NCBI GenBank assembly: GCA_949128115.1
Contig: OX421961.1
Coordinates: 121,151,050-121,215,049 of the forward strand
Source: Anaspis maculata
Taxonomy: Eukaryota > Arthropoda > Insecta > Coleoptera > Scraptiidae
Reading direction: 5' to 3'
Length of the DNA stretch: 64,000 nucleotides
Shown here: positions 24,981-36,242 of the stretch, one piece after another
Layout of the letters: every line of letters begins with the position of its first letter
Position numbering within the stretch: position 1 is the first letter of the stretch
The notes under the pieces: model-generated
Database searches by the model: none
What the model saw: only the letters and a program-made list of their open reading frames with translations
Told to the model about the DNA's origin: nothing
Position numbers and translations under genes: made by a program

Positions 24981-25424
24981 CAGACGTTTGATGTTTGGGT
25001 TTCAACATTTTTCCCAGGTATACTGGCTACTGGCAACGTATAAATCAACGGTTGTTGAGAAACGTTCACTTAGCGTTAGTTACTGGTTAAAAACGTTTTT
25101 GGTTGTGAAATGAACGTTTAATTTTAATTTTGACTGAAGCGTTCCCAAGACGTCCAAAGTAAAACGTTATATTACCGTTTAAAATGATTTGAAAAACGCC
25201 TCCGGTTAGAAAATGAAAGTTGAATTTCAATGTTCTCGACAACGTTCCCAATATACAGGGTGTCCACGGTTTCAGTGCTCTAACTGTAGGGTTGTGTTCT
25301 TCGGCCAAATGCAAGAACATTTTTCTTATTTTTTTTTCGGGCTTTAGTTTCCAAGTTACAGGGTGTCGAAAAATTAGACGAATAAGATAGAAGAATTTAT
25401 TTTTCAATAAATTATTTTGTAATA

Positions 25425-26177
25425 CAGGTTTCCTTAATTGAGCGTCTCTTTCTGGCCCGTGACGTCACGTTCGATTGCGCAGTAAATCGTCGCAGTCCTA
25501 GTGTGCCAACATTGCCCCGATTCCATAAGCCGAACGTGTGTTTTGATGGAGTTATGGAAAATAAATGTTGTGTGCCACTATGCAAGTTCACAAGTTATAC
25601 AGCGAATCTGTCCCTACATCGGTTCGCTACAGATCCGAGGGTCGGAAAGCATGGATCCATAAAATACGACGTGACACTCGAAGAACCTAAAAGAACCCCA
25701 AGCCCTTCAGCGTTATTATAGTAGGGAGCTTCCTGCTCAGTTCATAATTATTATTAATTCAAGGGTATTCTTGGCCACATTTTTGCATCAAACACTTCAA
25801 ATTTATAGTGATGGCCATAATAATACACCATAAAAAAATATTAAAACTGGGACCTCGGACACGCACTTACCTGTGCTTTCTGCGCACGTCCATATATCGT
25901 TGATATATCCATTACAAAAATAGTTGTATACGTGCATCAAATGCCTCTCTGGCAAATTCTTCTCTCTCTGCGAAATATTCATTGAGAAGTTCGTTATATT
26001 TTTTAGCGACTTTCCCAGCATGGTTGGCTTCAAAATTCAAAAAATAAAACGCATTTTTAACACGGCGGAGCAATGTAAATACAAATGGCGCGATCACTCA
26101 TGGCACACTTTGCGCAGAACGTGCCGAAAACAGTTGCGCGGAATCGCAAATTCTCCATCTCTCTTTTGAGGAAACCT
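25425..26177. mobile_element. TA-flanked TIR element carrying a THAP-domain fragment
   Basis: The ends CAGGTTTCCTTAATTGAG and the complement of CAGGTTTCCTCAAAAGAG are bordered by TA on each side. It is nested within 25256-27234. The left part encodes the truncated THAP-like frame at 25554-25721. The right part has open but unrecognised minus-strand frames at 25803-26097. This looks like an internally deleted derivative of a transposon whose protein began with a THAP zinc finger. Confidence 0.75.
25554..25721 (+). pseudogene. truncated THAP-type zinc-finger domain
   Basis: From ATG 25554 the 55-codon frame reads MENKCCVPLCKFTS, later SLHRFATDPRVGKH. A Met followed closely by C-x3-C, then an H-R-F-x-x-D-P segment, is the first half of a THAP C2CH domain (usual length about 80-90 residues). 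The second Cys/His pair is missing: the frame ends in proline-rich text and a stop at 25719-25721. THAP domains occur in several transposase families and in domesticated regulators. Its place 129 bp inside a TIR element argues for transposon origin. Confidence 0.65.
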
Positions 26178-26285
26178 GTATTAGTGTAAATAATACTGAA
26201 CAAAAGCAGTTATTTCCAATAAATCTTCTTTTCCGTTATTTTAATATACTTTCAATAATTCTGCAGCTTACAAAAGTCTCATCAG

Positions 26286-26770
26286 TAGGGAGCGGATTTA
26301 TATGCGGTAAAAAAGCTCGGAGTATGTAGTTTATATGCGCTTAAAAAGTATCAATATATGCGAGAAAATATGTGCTATAAGCTGCAAAGATATTGGAAAT
26401 TTCAACATTTATACATGTAAAACCAAACAACTAACTCTGACCATCGAAGTAAAAAAAAATTTTCTTCGGAAATTTTCAATCATTTTTATCTTAAAATGAA
26501 AAAATCGTGATTCTTTTTGGCACATCTAGATAAAATGGCCAAAATATTGACAAATATTCAGTTATATGCAAAAATATGGACTAAATATGCGGCTATATGC
26601 GATTATATGGACTATCAATTTGTATGCAGTAAAAACTCAAAATAATAAATTATATGCGAAATAAAACTTGGTATTCAGGTTCCTTATAGATGGAAACGTC
26701 AAGCTGCAAGTCGACAGTTGCATCCAACTTGGCGAATAGAACATGTAAAAAATTATAAATCCGCTCTCTG
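26286..26770. mobile_element. hAT MITE with perfect 8-bp TSD and TATATGCG motif
   Basis: The ends TAGGGAGCGGATTTAT and the complement of CAGAGAGCGGATTTAT are flanked by an exact CTCATCAG duplication (26278-26285 and 26771-26778). The interior has about eight same-strand copies of TATATGCG or one-off variants, near 26300, 26330, 26354, 26563, 26587, 26597, 26618 and 26651. No ORF. Confidence 0.93.
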
Positions 26771-28339
26771 CTCATCAGTCAATTTATTGTTATGATCGAT
26801 TTTCATGTTTTTTAGCCTAAAATACCGTTTTTCTCGAAAATGGTTGACTTCAGAGCTTCGGACCAGGAGTTCCTTTTTTGCTTAGAATTGTCCGGGGAAT
26901 CAAAAAATGTTATTAAAGATTGATTTTATTTCAGTGGCGTGCAGATAACCGGGGTTAATTGATGGGTAACCCTGATACCTACGCCACTGGTTTTTCAACA
27001 AAGTGATGGTAAACCCTAAATGGAAGCTCATTAATAGTGTATCAATCGTACCAAGTTTGGTTTTCGTGAAAATAGTAGTAACTAAGTTATAGTCAAAGAA
27101 GATTTTTTTTAATTTCTTGACACCGTGTAACTTGGAAACTGGAGTCCGAAAAAAAAAATTATAGGAAAAATTTGCTTGCATTCGGCCAAAAAATACAACC
27201 CCACAGTTAGATCACTTAATCCGTGGACACCCTGTAAATACGTACAAAGTGAATAGTGATATTATTGTCAAAAAATGATCGTTGAATATCATCAACTCAT
27301 AAAAACCGCTGACGGAAACCGAACGACCTGCCGTCAAAATTTGTGAAAATCAGATGTCGGATTTTAGCGGGGTATTTTTTTTTTATTTCCGCAAACGAAC
27401 CGCATCTTAAGTTGAGGGAGAGAGTTTTTCAAAATTTCTGCTGAATTTGTCAAGATTTTTCGAAAATGCATGATTCATTCAAAATTTTACAAGGAAACTG
27501 ACGGTTGAATAATTTGTTCCAGTTTCTTGCTAGGTTTTTGCGGCAAAAATTCGGCTTTTTGGGCAGAATTTCGAGAAATTTGGTGTGAAATGCCGACCGG
27601 GGGGTTTCGGGGACCCAGTGTCGTCCGGTGCGGGCCATTCGGCGGGGCTTTCCTTGAAATTTTGCCGAGAAATGTTGAAAAATCGAAGCACGGGCCGGCC
27701 AATCTGACAGAAACGTCAATTATTGACGCTTTCGGTTTTAAGAAACTCAACACCTCGGGGCATTTCAACAGTTTTTTTTTAATGAAATTGACCAAGTCAG
27801 CGTGCGAAATTGAACCGTGGTCTCTAGGAAACTTTTGAGCGTCCTTCAGACACAAAACACAAGAGTCACCTCCAAATTCGAACGGCACTTCGATCAAATT
27901 ACCCAGGCTGACTCGGGTGTCGACTGGGTAATTTCACCGATACAGGCGAGTTGGGGGAACCAAAAGGCGATTGGGGAGAGTACTCACAGTTTTCACACTA
28001 AGGGCCGATTTTTGAAGGCTCCACATTTCGAGAAAGTGGCTTTTCTCTTTGTACAGAACACTTTCCGTGGCGAGTTGCACATCTATCTTGCCGCGACTTG
28101 TTTTGTAGAAAATCCGTGTTGATTCTAGGGGACCTTGTGGCTGCACTTCCAGAAAGAGTCCATGTTTTGATTGACATTTATTATTTCGGACCTTTCATTG
28201 TCCAATTTTTCAAAATTCAACTCATAATATTGGCTTCATTGCTGGCGCTGCACTTGTGAAATTGGCAAATGTCAATTGTCAATGATGTTGACAGTTATGT
28301 ACATTTTCGTGAGTGAATGTAATGACGAATGCGGAAATC

Positions 28340-29690
28340 GCGCCATGTTGTTCCTATTATTGAACTTTTGTATTTTTCAACAGATTATTTGAGATTTTGA
28401 ATAAATACTCGGTCATGATGGACAATCGAAATGCATTTGTTTGTCATATTTGTGATTGTTGATTTCTCAGTGGATGTCTTTCACTTTGAGGCTACTTTTT
28501 TGTTTGTAAATAAATTGGTCTCGACATTACAATTACTTGATGTTATAACGGTGCCCATCTTCGCGACTCGCCAAAGTGACATTATTGACAGTCTCTTCTC
28601 GTAGTTACATGACATTTCTATCATCATTACCGCAAGATCCGATTGGTATTTTGAACTTATGTGAACATGAAATAGACAGTCTAAATGCATCTGCCAAATT
28701 TAGATTTCTGACGTTCCAAGAGGCCGCCATATTTAACTTCAGCATTTTTCAACCGATCTGATTGGAATTTTGAACCTACATCCACTTGAGGTTGGCGATC
28801 AAAATGCATCTGTCAAATTTTGATTTTGACGTTTTAGAAGCCGCCATATTGAACTTTTGCATTTTTCAACAGATCTGATTGGGATTTTTAACCTATACCC
28901 ACCTGAGGTGACAATGGAAATGCATCTGTCAAATTTAGATTTTTGACGTTTCAAGAGGCCGCCATAGTGAACCTCTGTATCTTCCAACTTAACCGATTGA
29001 TATTTCAAGCTTCACCTAATTGAAGTCGACAATTGAGATGCATCTGTCAAATTTGCCATTTTAACATTTTCAAGGCTGCCATATTGAACTTTTGTATTTT
29101 TCAACAGTCTCTCAACCAATCTGATTGAAACTTTAAACCTTCACTCACTTGAGGTTGACAAACGAAGTGCATCTGTCAAATTATGATTTTTGGCGTTTCT
29201 AGAGGCCGCCATATTGAACTTTTGTATTTTTCAACCGATCTGATTAAGATTTTGAACCTATACCCACTTGAGGTTGACAATCGAAATGCATTTGTCAAAT
29301 TTTGACTTTTGACGTTTCAAGAGGCCGCCATATTGAACTTTTGCATATTTCAATTTGTCCGATTGATATTTGAAGCCTTTACCCACTTGAAGTCGACAAT
29401 TGGATGCATCTGTCAAATTTGCCATTTTGACATTTTCAAGGCTGCCATATTGAACTTTCGTATTTTTCAACAGATTTTAATGAGATTTTGAACAAATACT
29501 CAAAAATCAGTCAAGATGGACAATCGAAATGCATTCGTCTAATTCGACATTTTGGCAGTTTGAAGCCGCCGTATTGAATTTTTGCTTTTTTCAACCGAAT
29601 CCATTGGATTTTTATACCTAGACTTGGTTCAGATGAACAATTGGAACGTAACAGTCAAATTTTGAATTTTGCACATACATATTTTCATTT
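28340..29690. repeat. subterminal array of copy II
   Basis: About nine inverted-orientation units contain GCCGCCATATTGAACTTTTG or variants, near 28358, 28726, 28843, 28960, 29076, 29206, 29323, 29442 and 29563. Spacing is about 117-130 bp where continuous. Confidence 0.85.
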
Positions 29691-30257
29691 CATCTCAATT
29701 TCTCCAACAAATATTTAGAAAGGCTCCTAAATAATACAAATACACAGTTCTGCTTCTCCTTCCACTACACAGTGCATGTCTCCCACAAGAGTACCGTCTT
29801 CACGGTTTAGGTATCCATAACACATATCGTCTCTTTCATTTTCAAAGCTTCATCATGTTTCCAGTATTTTCAATAGTTACCCTGAACAACTAGAAATACA
29901 TATTTATGAACAAAGTAATGGTGTCTCAATTTTCCCCCCAACAACTCTTCACTGATCAGTGACATGCGTTTCGTTCACAATAGAACCCTACAAGTCGAGG
30001 CAGAAATTCCAAAACACGCAAAAAACGAACATTTTCTCGGATTCATGTTACTCTTACACAATCAATTGCTCACGCCTCTTGTAAAACTACATCTGACCAA
30101 GACACCATCGATGGACATGCATAAAATTACTAAACTCGCCAAGGGAGAACCTGACATCTGCCTCTAAAACAACGGAAAATCAACATCATGTATACAATTC
30201 CCTTTCCACTTGTCCGGTGTCAGTGGAACAAATTCCCTGTCTACTTTTCAACCAATG

Positions 30258-30294
30258 CTGTCACCCAGGCGACGTCTTGTCGCGCCGGCGACAG
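30258..30294. repeat. terminal hairpin of the foldback element (right end)
   Basis: CTGTCACCC...GGCGACAG is the inverse counterpart of 1376-1413, one base pair weaker. Confidence 0.65.
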
Positions 30295-31020
30295 CTAGTC
30301 GAAAATTGAAAAGCTTGCAATCAGCCACAGTCATGACTCAAAAGACGTATCTGGCTAGAAGATGATGGTCTTATTCCAGTTTTGATGGCACCGTTCCAAA
30401 AATGTTCAAAGTAAATCGTTATATTATTATGAAGGAATGATCGTTGAACAAACTCCTGCGCGTGCCCTGAAATGTGCCACTTTTCCCCGCGGTATGTAAG
30501 AGCCACACCAATAGAGGGCACCCTGACTTCTAACTCACCGCTTTAGCGCAGGGCCAGCCTAAGTAAATACAAAAGTATAACCCGGTCTCATCTAACTCGA
30601 AGCGATCGAAGCTGAATACCTACCAATTGTTCTTGACTTCGTGTTGTGTTTTCATAATGACTTGATTGCTCTACGTGTTCTAGGAGTCGGACTTTTGAGA
30701 ACCGTTCCGTTCAATGCTTTCAATGCTGCATAAAAATGACGTTTAGACTACATTTGACAAGACGTTAACATAAACATCCAGACAACGTTTGTTTTACGTT
30801 TTGAAGACGTTGATTTTATGCCTCAGAAATGCTGAAGGTTTAACGTATCATAAACGTTCAATGAAGGTTGTTGAGAGCACAATTGATTTGGAGTTTCAAA
30901 GACACTTTGAAAACGCTTAAGCTCAAGCGTTTTATGAACGTTTAATATTTGGTTGAATTTTAAACGTTTTCGACGTATTGTTCGCTATCTGATTTAAACG
31001 TTTTATTAAAGATGTTGTAT

Positions 31021-31963
31021 TCAATGGAATCAGATAGAATGGACGGTGAATTTGTAATATTGCAGTTACTGCACCATGTCCAATACAGACGCTAAATCCA
31101 AGCGAAGCAAGCAGAGGTATAAAGTTGAATGATGGTGGTGCTTATGACGCCGGGTGGCATACTGCATGTAGCTAATCATGTAGAAGGTATTAATTGCCGT
31201 GTTTGTATATCTGCACAAGCTGGGGTACGGGTAGCAAGTACCTACTGGTAGGAAGGTACACTGAGCTTGATGCTGGGTAATGTGAGCACATCTGGCGTCG
31301 TGAATAATGAAGCAAAGCTCCCGGAAAACTTGAGTTAACAAGTCCTACGGCCGCCGGCACTATAGTTTTAGATTATGCCGTTAATTATTTAAACAAATTA
31401 GGCGTAACGACACTGAGCTGTAAAAAGTACATTAACTGGCGCACGCATTAGTAGCTCCACGAGTATATACCTACATCTACCCCGACACGTATTAGCTAGT
31501 CCGAGGCACTTTTAATGTCAACTAATTCATGATACCACACCTGAGCTTTCAAGAAGGCGCAATTAAATATTTAAAAACCACTATGTTGAGGTGTAGGTCT
31601 ACGGCAGGTATAATAAGGCAGCGCTTTCAAATTGTCGGGGTTTAAAAGCATTCGGTAGTTTAGAATATTCCTTATTATTATTCCAGTTTAGATACCATAT
31701 ACCTGCGATGGCACGTTGAAAAACTTGTACCCATAAGTTCCAGTGAACTCCAAAATCAAACAGCGAAGTGTTGTTTATCAGAGACGGCGTTTTTTTTTTT
31801 TGGTACCTACACAACTTTTACCGAAGTATGCGAGCCAAATAGATAAGATTAAGCTCGAGTGTGATCGTCGGTCCTTTGATATTTTTCGAAACATGTGCAT
31901 CCATGCAGACTGTGTCAAAAAAACTACCAGATGTTCAAAATATATAATATACCTATACGTCAT
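31021..31963. other. no gene; part may be conserved regulatory DNA
   Basis: 31350-31580 is free of the window's repeats and has ATTA-type cores (gccgttaattatttaaac, cattaactggcgcacgcatt). I see no coding region. Any regulatory role is a guess. Confidence 0.25.
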
Positions 31964-32409
31964 ATAGATCAACAATTTTTATTCGTGAAGGAAATTACAA
32001 AATTATATAAAATAAATAAAGGATAATGTAAAATTTGTAGAAGGTATGGAATATAAATATATATAATACATGTAGAGATCTAAATACCTGACCCATCCTC
32101 TAAGCCTACTCCGCGAATAATTTTCCTAGTTCCCCTTATCCTCATACTTATTGCCCTGATCAGACTGAATTCTATCCTGACTCGAACCCAGCATAAGATG
32201 AAAGAGTATGGCCTCTCCCAACGCTCAGCTAAGGTGCATGCTATCCGCTTCAAAAAAGCTTCAAACTCCTTGTGCATTGCTCCCTCGCAGGAACAAACTA
32301 GGGGTGTGAAGGATCCCCTAACATCTTCCGCAGCTCTATCGTATTTGGTGTGCTTCTCTCTGGCATGCTGGTTGGATATAGTTGTCCAGGATAGATTTCG
32401 AAGGCGGTA
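31964..32409 (-). mobile_element. 5'-truncated non-LTR retroelement insertion with 13-bp TSD
   Basis: The flanking duplication ACCTATACGTCAT is exact (31951-31963 and 32410-32422). On the minus strand one frame stays open from the truncation point (32409) to a stop at 32080-32082. It reads EKHTKYDRAAEDV, then SFTPLVCSCEGAM, FEAFLKRIACTLAERWERPY, SLIRAISMRIRGTRK and GLEDGSGI. This is the C-terminus of a reverse-transcriptase protein type known from many animal genomes. I cannot assign the clade. About 115 bp of AT-rich 3' UTR with AATAAA words follow. The TSD plus 5' truncation indicate target-primed insertion. A second member lies at 54681-55091. Confidence 0.85.
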
Positions 32410-32422
32410 ACCTATACGTCAT

Positions 32423-34275
32423 GGTATATTTGAAGATCTATAATATGCAATATCATTATTTAGTAAATATTCGGGCGAAGGTAATGCGGTAGAATAATCC
32501 ATAATGGATAGTACAAACTGATAAAACCACCTGCTATATGCTCGGTAATCAAGCAAATTAACCCCGTTTTACTCAACCGCCCCAATTAACCTTAGAAATT
32601 CCAGTATTATATCCATTTGAGCTACTGAATAAATTATTGAGCATGGAGCAAATGAAAAAGTGGGAGGACGTTTCTTTAGTTGATCCAATTCGATGTGGAT
32701 GCCTTATTAAATAAATGATGACTTATACCCAAAAAACTCTTCAACATATCTGTAAACACATATTTGCTTTAATACTTTCGGGCAAATATAAACAGGTAAG
32801 TCCTATTATTCTGAAAAAAATGCATTCGTTTGCTTTTCATATCGCGCTTGGGTAAATATCGGAAAAAGATACATCGCGTTGAAATTTTCCAATACACGTA
32901 TAATGATGAAATCTACGGAAACAGTTGAAAAATTAGGTATCGAGATGTTTATAATGAGTCTTGAGTATGTATACCTACTCGACGAAGGTATTTGTTTGTT
33001 TCTCTCTCATTATTAATCAAAAAATGATATCTTGTATTTATATTTAACTTCATACCCGTAATCTTGAAGTAGGGATGTACTGATATACTATTGATTTTGA
33101 GCTTATAATAATTTATAGTATTGAAAATTACATGCCGTACGATTTGAAGCATCAAATTCTCTTTTAAAAGTTTGAAACAACCGCGCGCTGTGTTTCTTCT
33201 TTTGTAGTGTATCAATGGTTTCAATGAAAATACAAATTATAGGTGAGTAGTATTGAGATCTATGTATCGCATAGAATACCTACGATTTATTCCCTATTCG
33301 CACAGTATATGCACAGTTCATATCGAGTGAACCTTGTTCAGTACCCTTCCTAGTGATTTTTCCCTTGATCTCATCTTTGAAGTACCTTAATCCTGTTCAG
33401 ATTTGTGTCTGATTAACCCGCAAGTACAGAAGCCATGCTTCTCTTTTTCTAACACTTGAAGCCATACCTATCTTTATACTTTTATCTAAAAAATTTGGCC
33501 AAAGGTAAGGCCGAAGCAATCAATCAAAATTCAAAACTTCGCGGAATAAGAAGTACTTAGTTCAAAATTCAAGTTTAATGCCAATAAATTTTATCACAAT
33601 ATTTTGGGAAATATTTTCAACTGCTGTATATAACATAGAGGTAAAATCAAAATAAATAATGAACCTGACTATTATACTTACATACCTGTATCCTGTGTAT
33701 TTGTATGAATTCCCATATCGCCCTTGTAACTAACAGGTATACATACATGTTACGTGTGTGTATTAAATTATCTTATCGAAGATAAAAATGACATACTCAT
33801 AAATTTCATTATTATTATTATTATTATTTATATCTGTGAATGTCACAGTGTCACACCTCGTTGTCTTGTTATGTTTACGGTACTTGGTTCCGAATCTGCA
33901 ATGAAAATAATTGTTTTACAACCACAAAAAAAGTTGGCACTTACAGATAGGCACTACCTTTGATTATATTGAGATATAGGTAGTAAAGAGAAGGTTTTTT
34001 TTACTGTGCTATAGAGTTTCTGATGCAAGACAAGGTTGAACATTGTGATCTATATCTAATGAATTGGTATATAGGTACTTGATGATGAAAAAAAAGTTGT
34101 GAATTATGTATTTTGGATCCGGGAATGATGCAATCAAGTTCCATCCGAGGGGTATAGGAACATCATATGACTTTAAAATAGGTACACGGCCGCAAAACAA
34201 ATACATTATGAAAAACAGACATTCAATGTTTAATGTTCTTTGAATCACCAATATGTTTGCTGCTCAGTTACTTTA
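32423..34275. other. AT-rich, no gene recognised
   Basis: Contains a short (att)n run near 33808-33828 and scattered taggtacctac words. Frames (such as 32949-33224) have no recognisable content. Confidence 0.5.
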
Positions 34276-34277
34276 TA

Positions 34278-35196
34278 GACCGAAGAAGTGTGACGTCACA
34301 ACATGGCAACATGGCCGGCAGTTGACATTTTCTGGAGGCCAACGTCAAACGTGACATGACCGTGGGATGCACGGCACGTGGCATGCACTTGACGTTACTC
34401 TGTTTGTGTTTGTCATGTGTTTGTCAAATTTTTGCGAAGGTAAATAACGGAAATGGATATAACAAAAAAGATTCATATTTTGGGCTATAACAGGTGGAGG
34501 AAATCAAACTATATTGCTATAAACTAAAAACTGCTAACAATAAACTGCGATCCATTGCTCTTTGCCTCTGAGCATCTCATGAACGAGATTGTCGACGGCG
34601 ATTCTCCTGCCCAGTTTTTCTTCGAGGTCTTCTCGCTGCTTTGATGGACCGTTACAATGAAAACGAGCGTGTTCCGCGTTGTCCTGACGCTGAGGCTTTT
34701 GAGGCTCCCCAGTATTCCTTTCATCCAACTTTGAACCAAGGCGTTCCACTGCCGTTGCCACTGCTCGACGAACTGCTCTCTGGCCTTGTTTCTGCTTTCT
34801 GGTTTGCTGGTGGGCACTCCTAGGCTTGTTTCCTCTAATCGCAAGCATCAGGGCGAAGGGTGGGATACCCGAGAGCACTCGTGTTGCATCATGCGGAACC
34901 GTTCTGTAGGCACTGGTGATTCTGAGTGCAGCTTTGCGCAGCTCTCTGTTGGGCTATGTCTGGCCTTTTTGCAACCAAGTCCGCCTGTATGACGCTGGCT
35001 GTCTCTTAGGCTGGCAATTTCAGCAATGCTCACTGCCATTTTGCACTGACTTTTGTGACTTTTGTTGTGAACCTCCAGAAAATGTCATGCCAAACACAAC
35101 CAAACATAGAAACGTCACGTTCATGTGACGTTGGCCTCCAGAAAATGTCAACCGCCGGCCATGTTGCCATGTTGTGACGTCATCACTTCTCCGGTC
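34278..35196. mobile_element. TA-flanked TIR element carrying LINE sequence
   Basis: Long TIRs begin GACCGAAGAAGTGTGACGTC on the left; the complemented right end is GACCGGAGAAGTGATGACGT. Both continue through CACAACATGGCAACATGGCC and CATTTTCTGGAGGCCAACGT, about 75 bp per side. TA lies outside each end. The core (about 34530-34990) is a minus-strand fragment of a LINE reverse-transcriptase protein. Related TIRs occur at 40612-40894. Confidence 0.85.
34530..34990 (-). pseudogene. C-terminal fragment of an R1/Jockey-like LINE reverse transcriptase
   Basis: The minus-strand frame reads LRKAALRITSAYRTVP, then VLSGIPPFALMLAIRG. It ends with LEEKLGRRIAVDNLVHEML and GKEQWIAVY. These are the usual block after the RT thumb and the C-terminal tail of R1/Jockey-type ORF2 proteins. 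The middle is low-complexity and shifted between two frames. The TIR element surrounds it on both sides, so either the LINE inserted into the element or the element captured it. No TSD or poly(A) was found at the junctions. Confidence 0.75.
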
Positions 35197-35594
35197 TATT
35201 GAGTGATTCATATAAACTGCTCAACAGCTGGAATGACGGTATCAAAAATTTTACCCTTTTCCAAAATGACGTAACTTTGGATTGACACAACCGAATTTGA
35301 ATTTGTTTTCAGAGTTTTTTTAGATTCATTTTTCAGCAATCCATCCCATTGACGAGATTTTGTTCCTTATTTCCTTATTCTTTTCGCAAAGTGGAATGTA
35401 AAACATTGCAAAATTGTGCCATTTTGCCAAACATTGAGTTCCACCGATCCCCGTTTCTGTGAATTTTTTTTTCAAAATCTAATGAATTATTCATGGAGCC
35501 TGGTGTCTAATCTCAAAACGAGTTTTGAATTTCTCAGATCAGAAGTCCAATAATGACGATATGATTTTTTTACTTTGCCGACCAGCCAAAATAT

Positions 35595-36019
35595 TGTTAC
35601 GATATTCGGGTTCGCCTATCTCGGAATTAAATGCGCTGATTTACTTGTAAACAAACTGCACTTTATTAGCTACTACCGACACAACTAAATAACGCACAGA
35701 ATTATTAATCGCTCAGAAATTCACAAGGTCGCTTAAGGTGTTGACGCCACGATTGCTCGATTCAAACTCTGTCGATGCCAGGTCAAGCTCCTCTCTTATA
35801 GTGGCATCGAAGGTTCTGGATGCTTCCCGATGATGTTTACAGCACACGAGGATTTCTCTGGTATCTGCGTCGAGAATATACGCGTATTTTCTACGGCACC
35901 TCCGCCAGAAGTCTCGACGTGTCGTGACCTACCGCTGAAGTCTCTCGATGCTTCCCGAATGCAACGCGTAATGCTAGATTTCTCTAGAAAGAGCCGGGAT
36001 GGTCGCGAGCTTCGTAACA
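35595..36019 (-). mobile_element. solo LTR, 4-bp TSD
   Basis: The 425-bp insert begins TGTTACGA and ends TCGTAACA (TG...CA with an 8-bp terminal inverted repeat). The flanks are ATAT on both sides (35591-35594 and 36020-36023). Family B copy 2 lacks this insert at the equivalent place (about 44080). In minus-strand sense it has a TATA-like CTATAAGAG (complement of about 35793-35801), and downstream an AATAAA (complement of 35662-35667), the expected U3-R-U5 order. A 4-bp TSD is usual for gypsy-type elements. There is no internal region, so it is an LTR-LTR recombination product. Confidence 0.88.
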
Positions 36020-36242
36020 ATATGTTATTGGGATAACAAGTTGGAAAATTTGCAGTTTTTCTAGAGAGGAAAACTTGAAAACTGTGGGTCAGATTTCAAA
36101 AAATTTTCCTCAAAAAATTATTCAATCGTTTCTCCAACTTTTATTTGAAGCATGTTTGCACCTAATAGAATATTTCGCGGGGCTCATCGCATGTCGAAGT
36201 TTGCACTGCAGTTTTTTCAAATTCACGGAATGTGCAAATTCT

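Larger units (their letters stand above)
25256..27234. mobile_element. mariner-like TA-flanked element with two nested insertions
   Basis: The TIRs begin CAGGGTGTCCACGG on both sides and continue with gtgatctaactg-like text, giving about 70 bp of similarity. TA borders lie at 25254-25255 and 27235-27236. The interior is occupied by a THAP-bearing element (25425-26177) and a hAT MITE (26286-26770). Net of these it is about 0.7 kb. No mariner transposase remains. Confidence 0.85.
27325..30300. mobile_element. foldback-family half element, copy II
   Basis: 27340-28170 aligns in the same orientation as 5480-6340 of copy I (shared cgaaccgcatcttaagttga and gtgtgaaatgccgaccgg), but with clear divergence. 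The subterminal array at 28340-29690 and a terminus at 30180-30300 follow. The outer end GACTAGCTGTC is the exact inverse of 1370-1380. The start lies near the position of copy I's palindrome centre, so only one arm is present. The ORF at 29964-30167 and its counterpart at 1478-1705 arise from the same terminal block. The MITEs at 2668-3001 and 3786-3905 are absent here. Confidence 0.85.
24985..31020. repeat. AACGTT-rich diverged tandem repeat, split by two insertions
   Basis: Units about 100 bp long carry the order acgttccca, caaagtaaaacgttatatta, aaatgatygttgaa. They are seen at 25130-25253, continue after the mariner-like element at 27237-27320, and resume after copy II at 30390-30470. AACGTTT/AAACGTT words are then dense to about 31020 (for example 30770-31010). 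The 24985-25253 and 30690-31020 blocks may be subterminal regions of one large element, but its termini were not identified. Confidence 0.6.

Noticed and set aside
1478..30167. Matching ORFs 1478-1705 and 29964-30167 as a conserved transposon protein
   Set aside because: Both come from homologous terminal blocks. Substitutions do not obviously favour synonymous sites and the frames are only 68-75 codons. Codon-level tests would be needed.
1370..30300. A single giant 29-kb transposon (Maverick-like) bounded by the two inverted termini
   Set aside because: Copy I is clearly palindromic and truncated at 12367, copy II sits inside a different repeat array, the arms differ in divergence, and no Maverick genes lie between.
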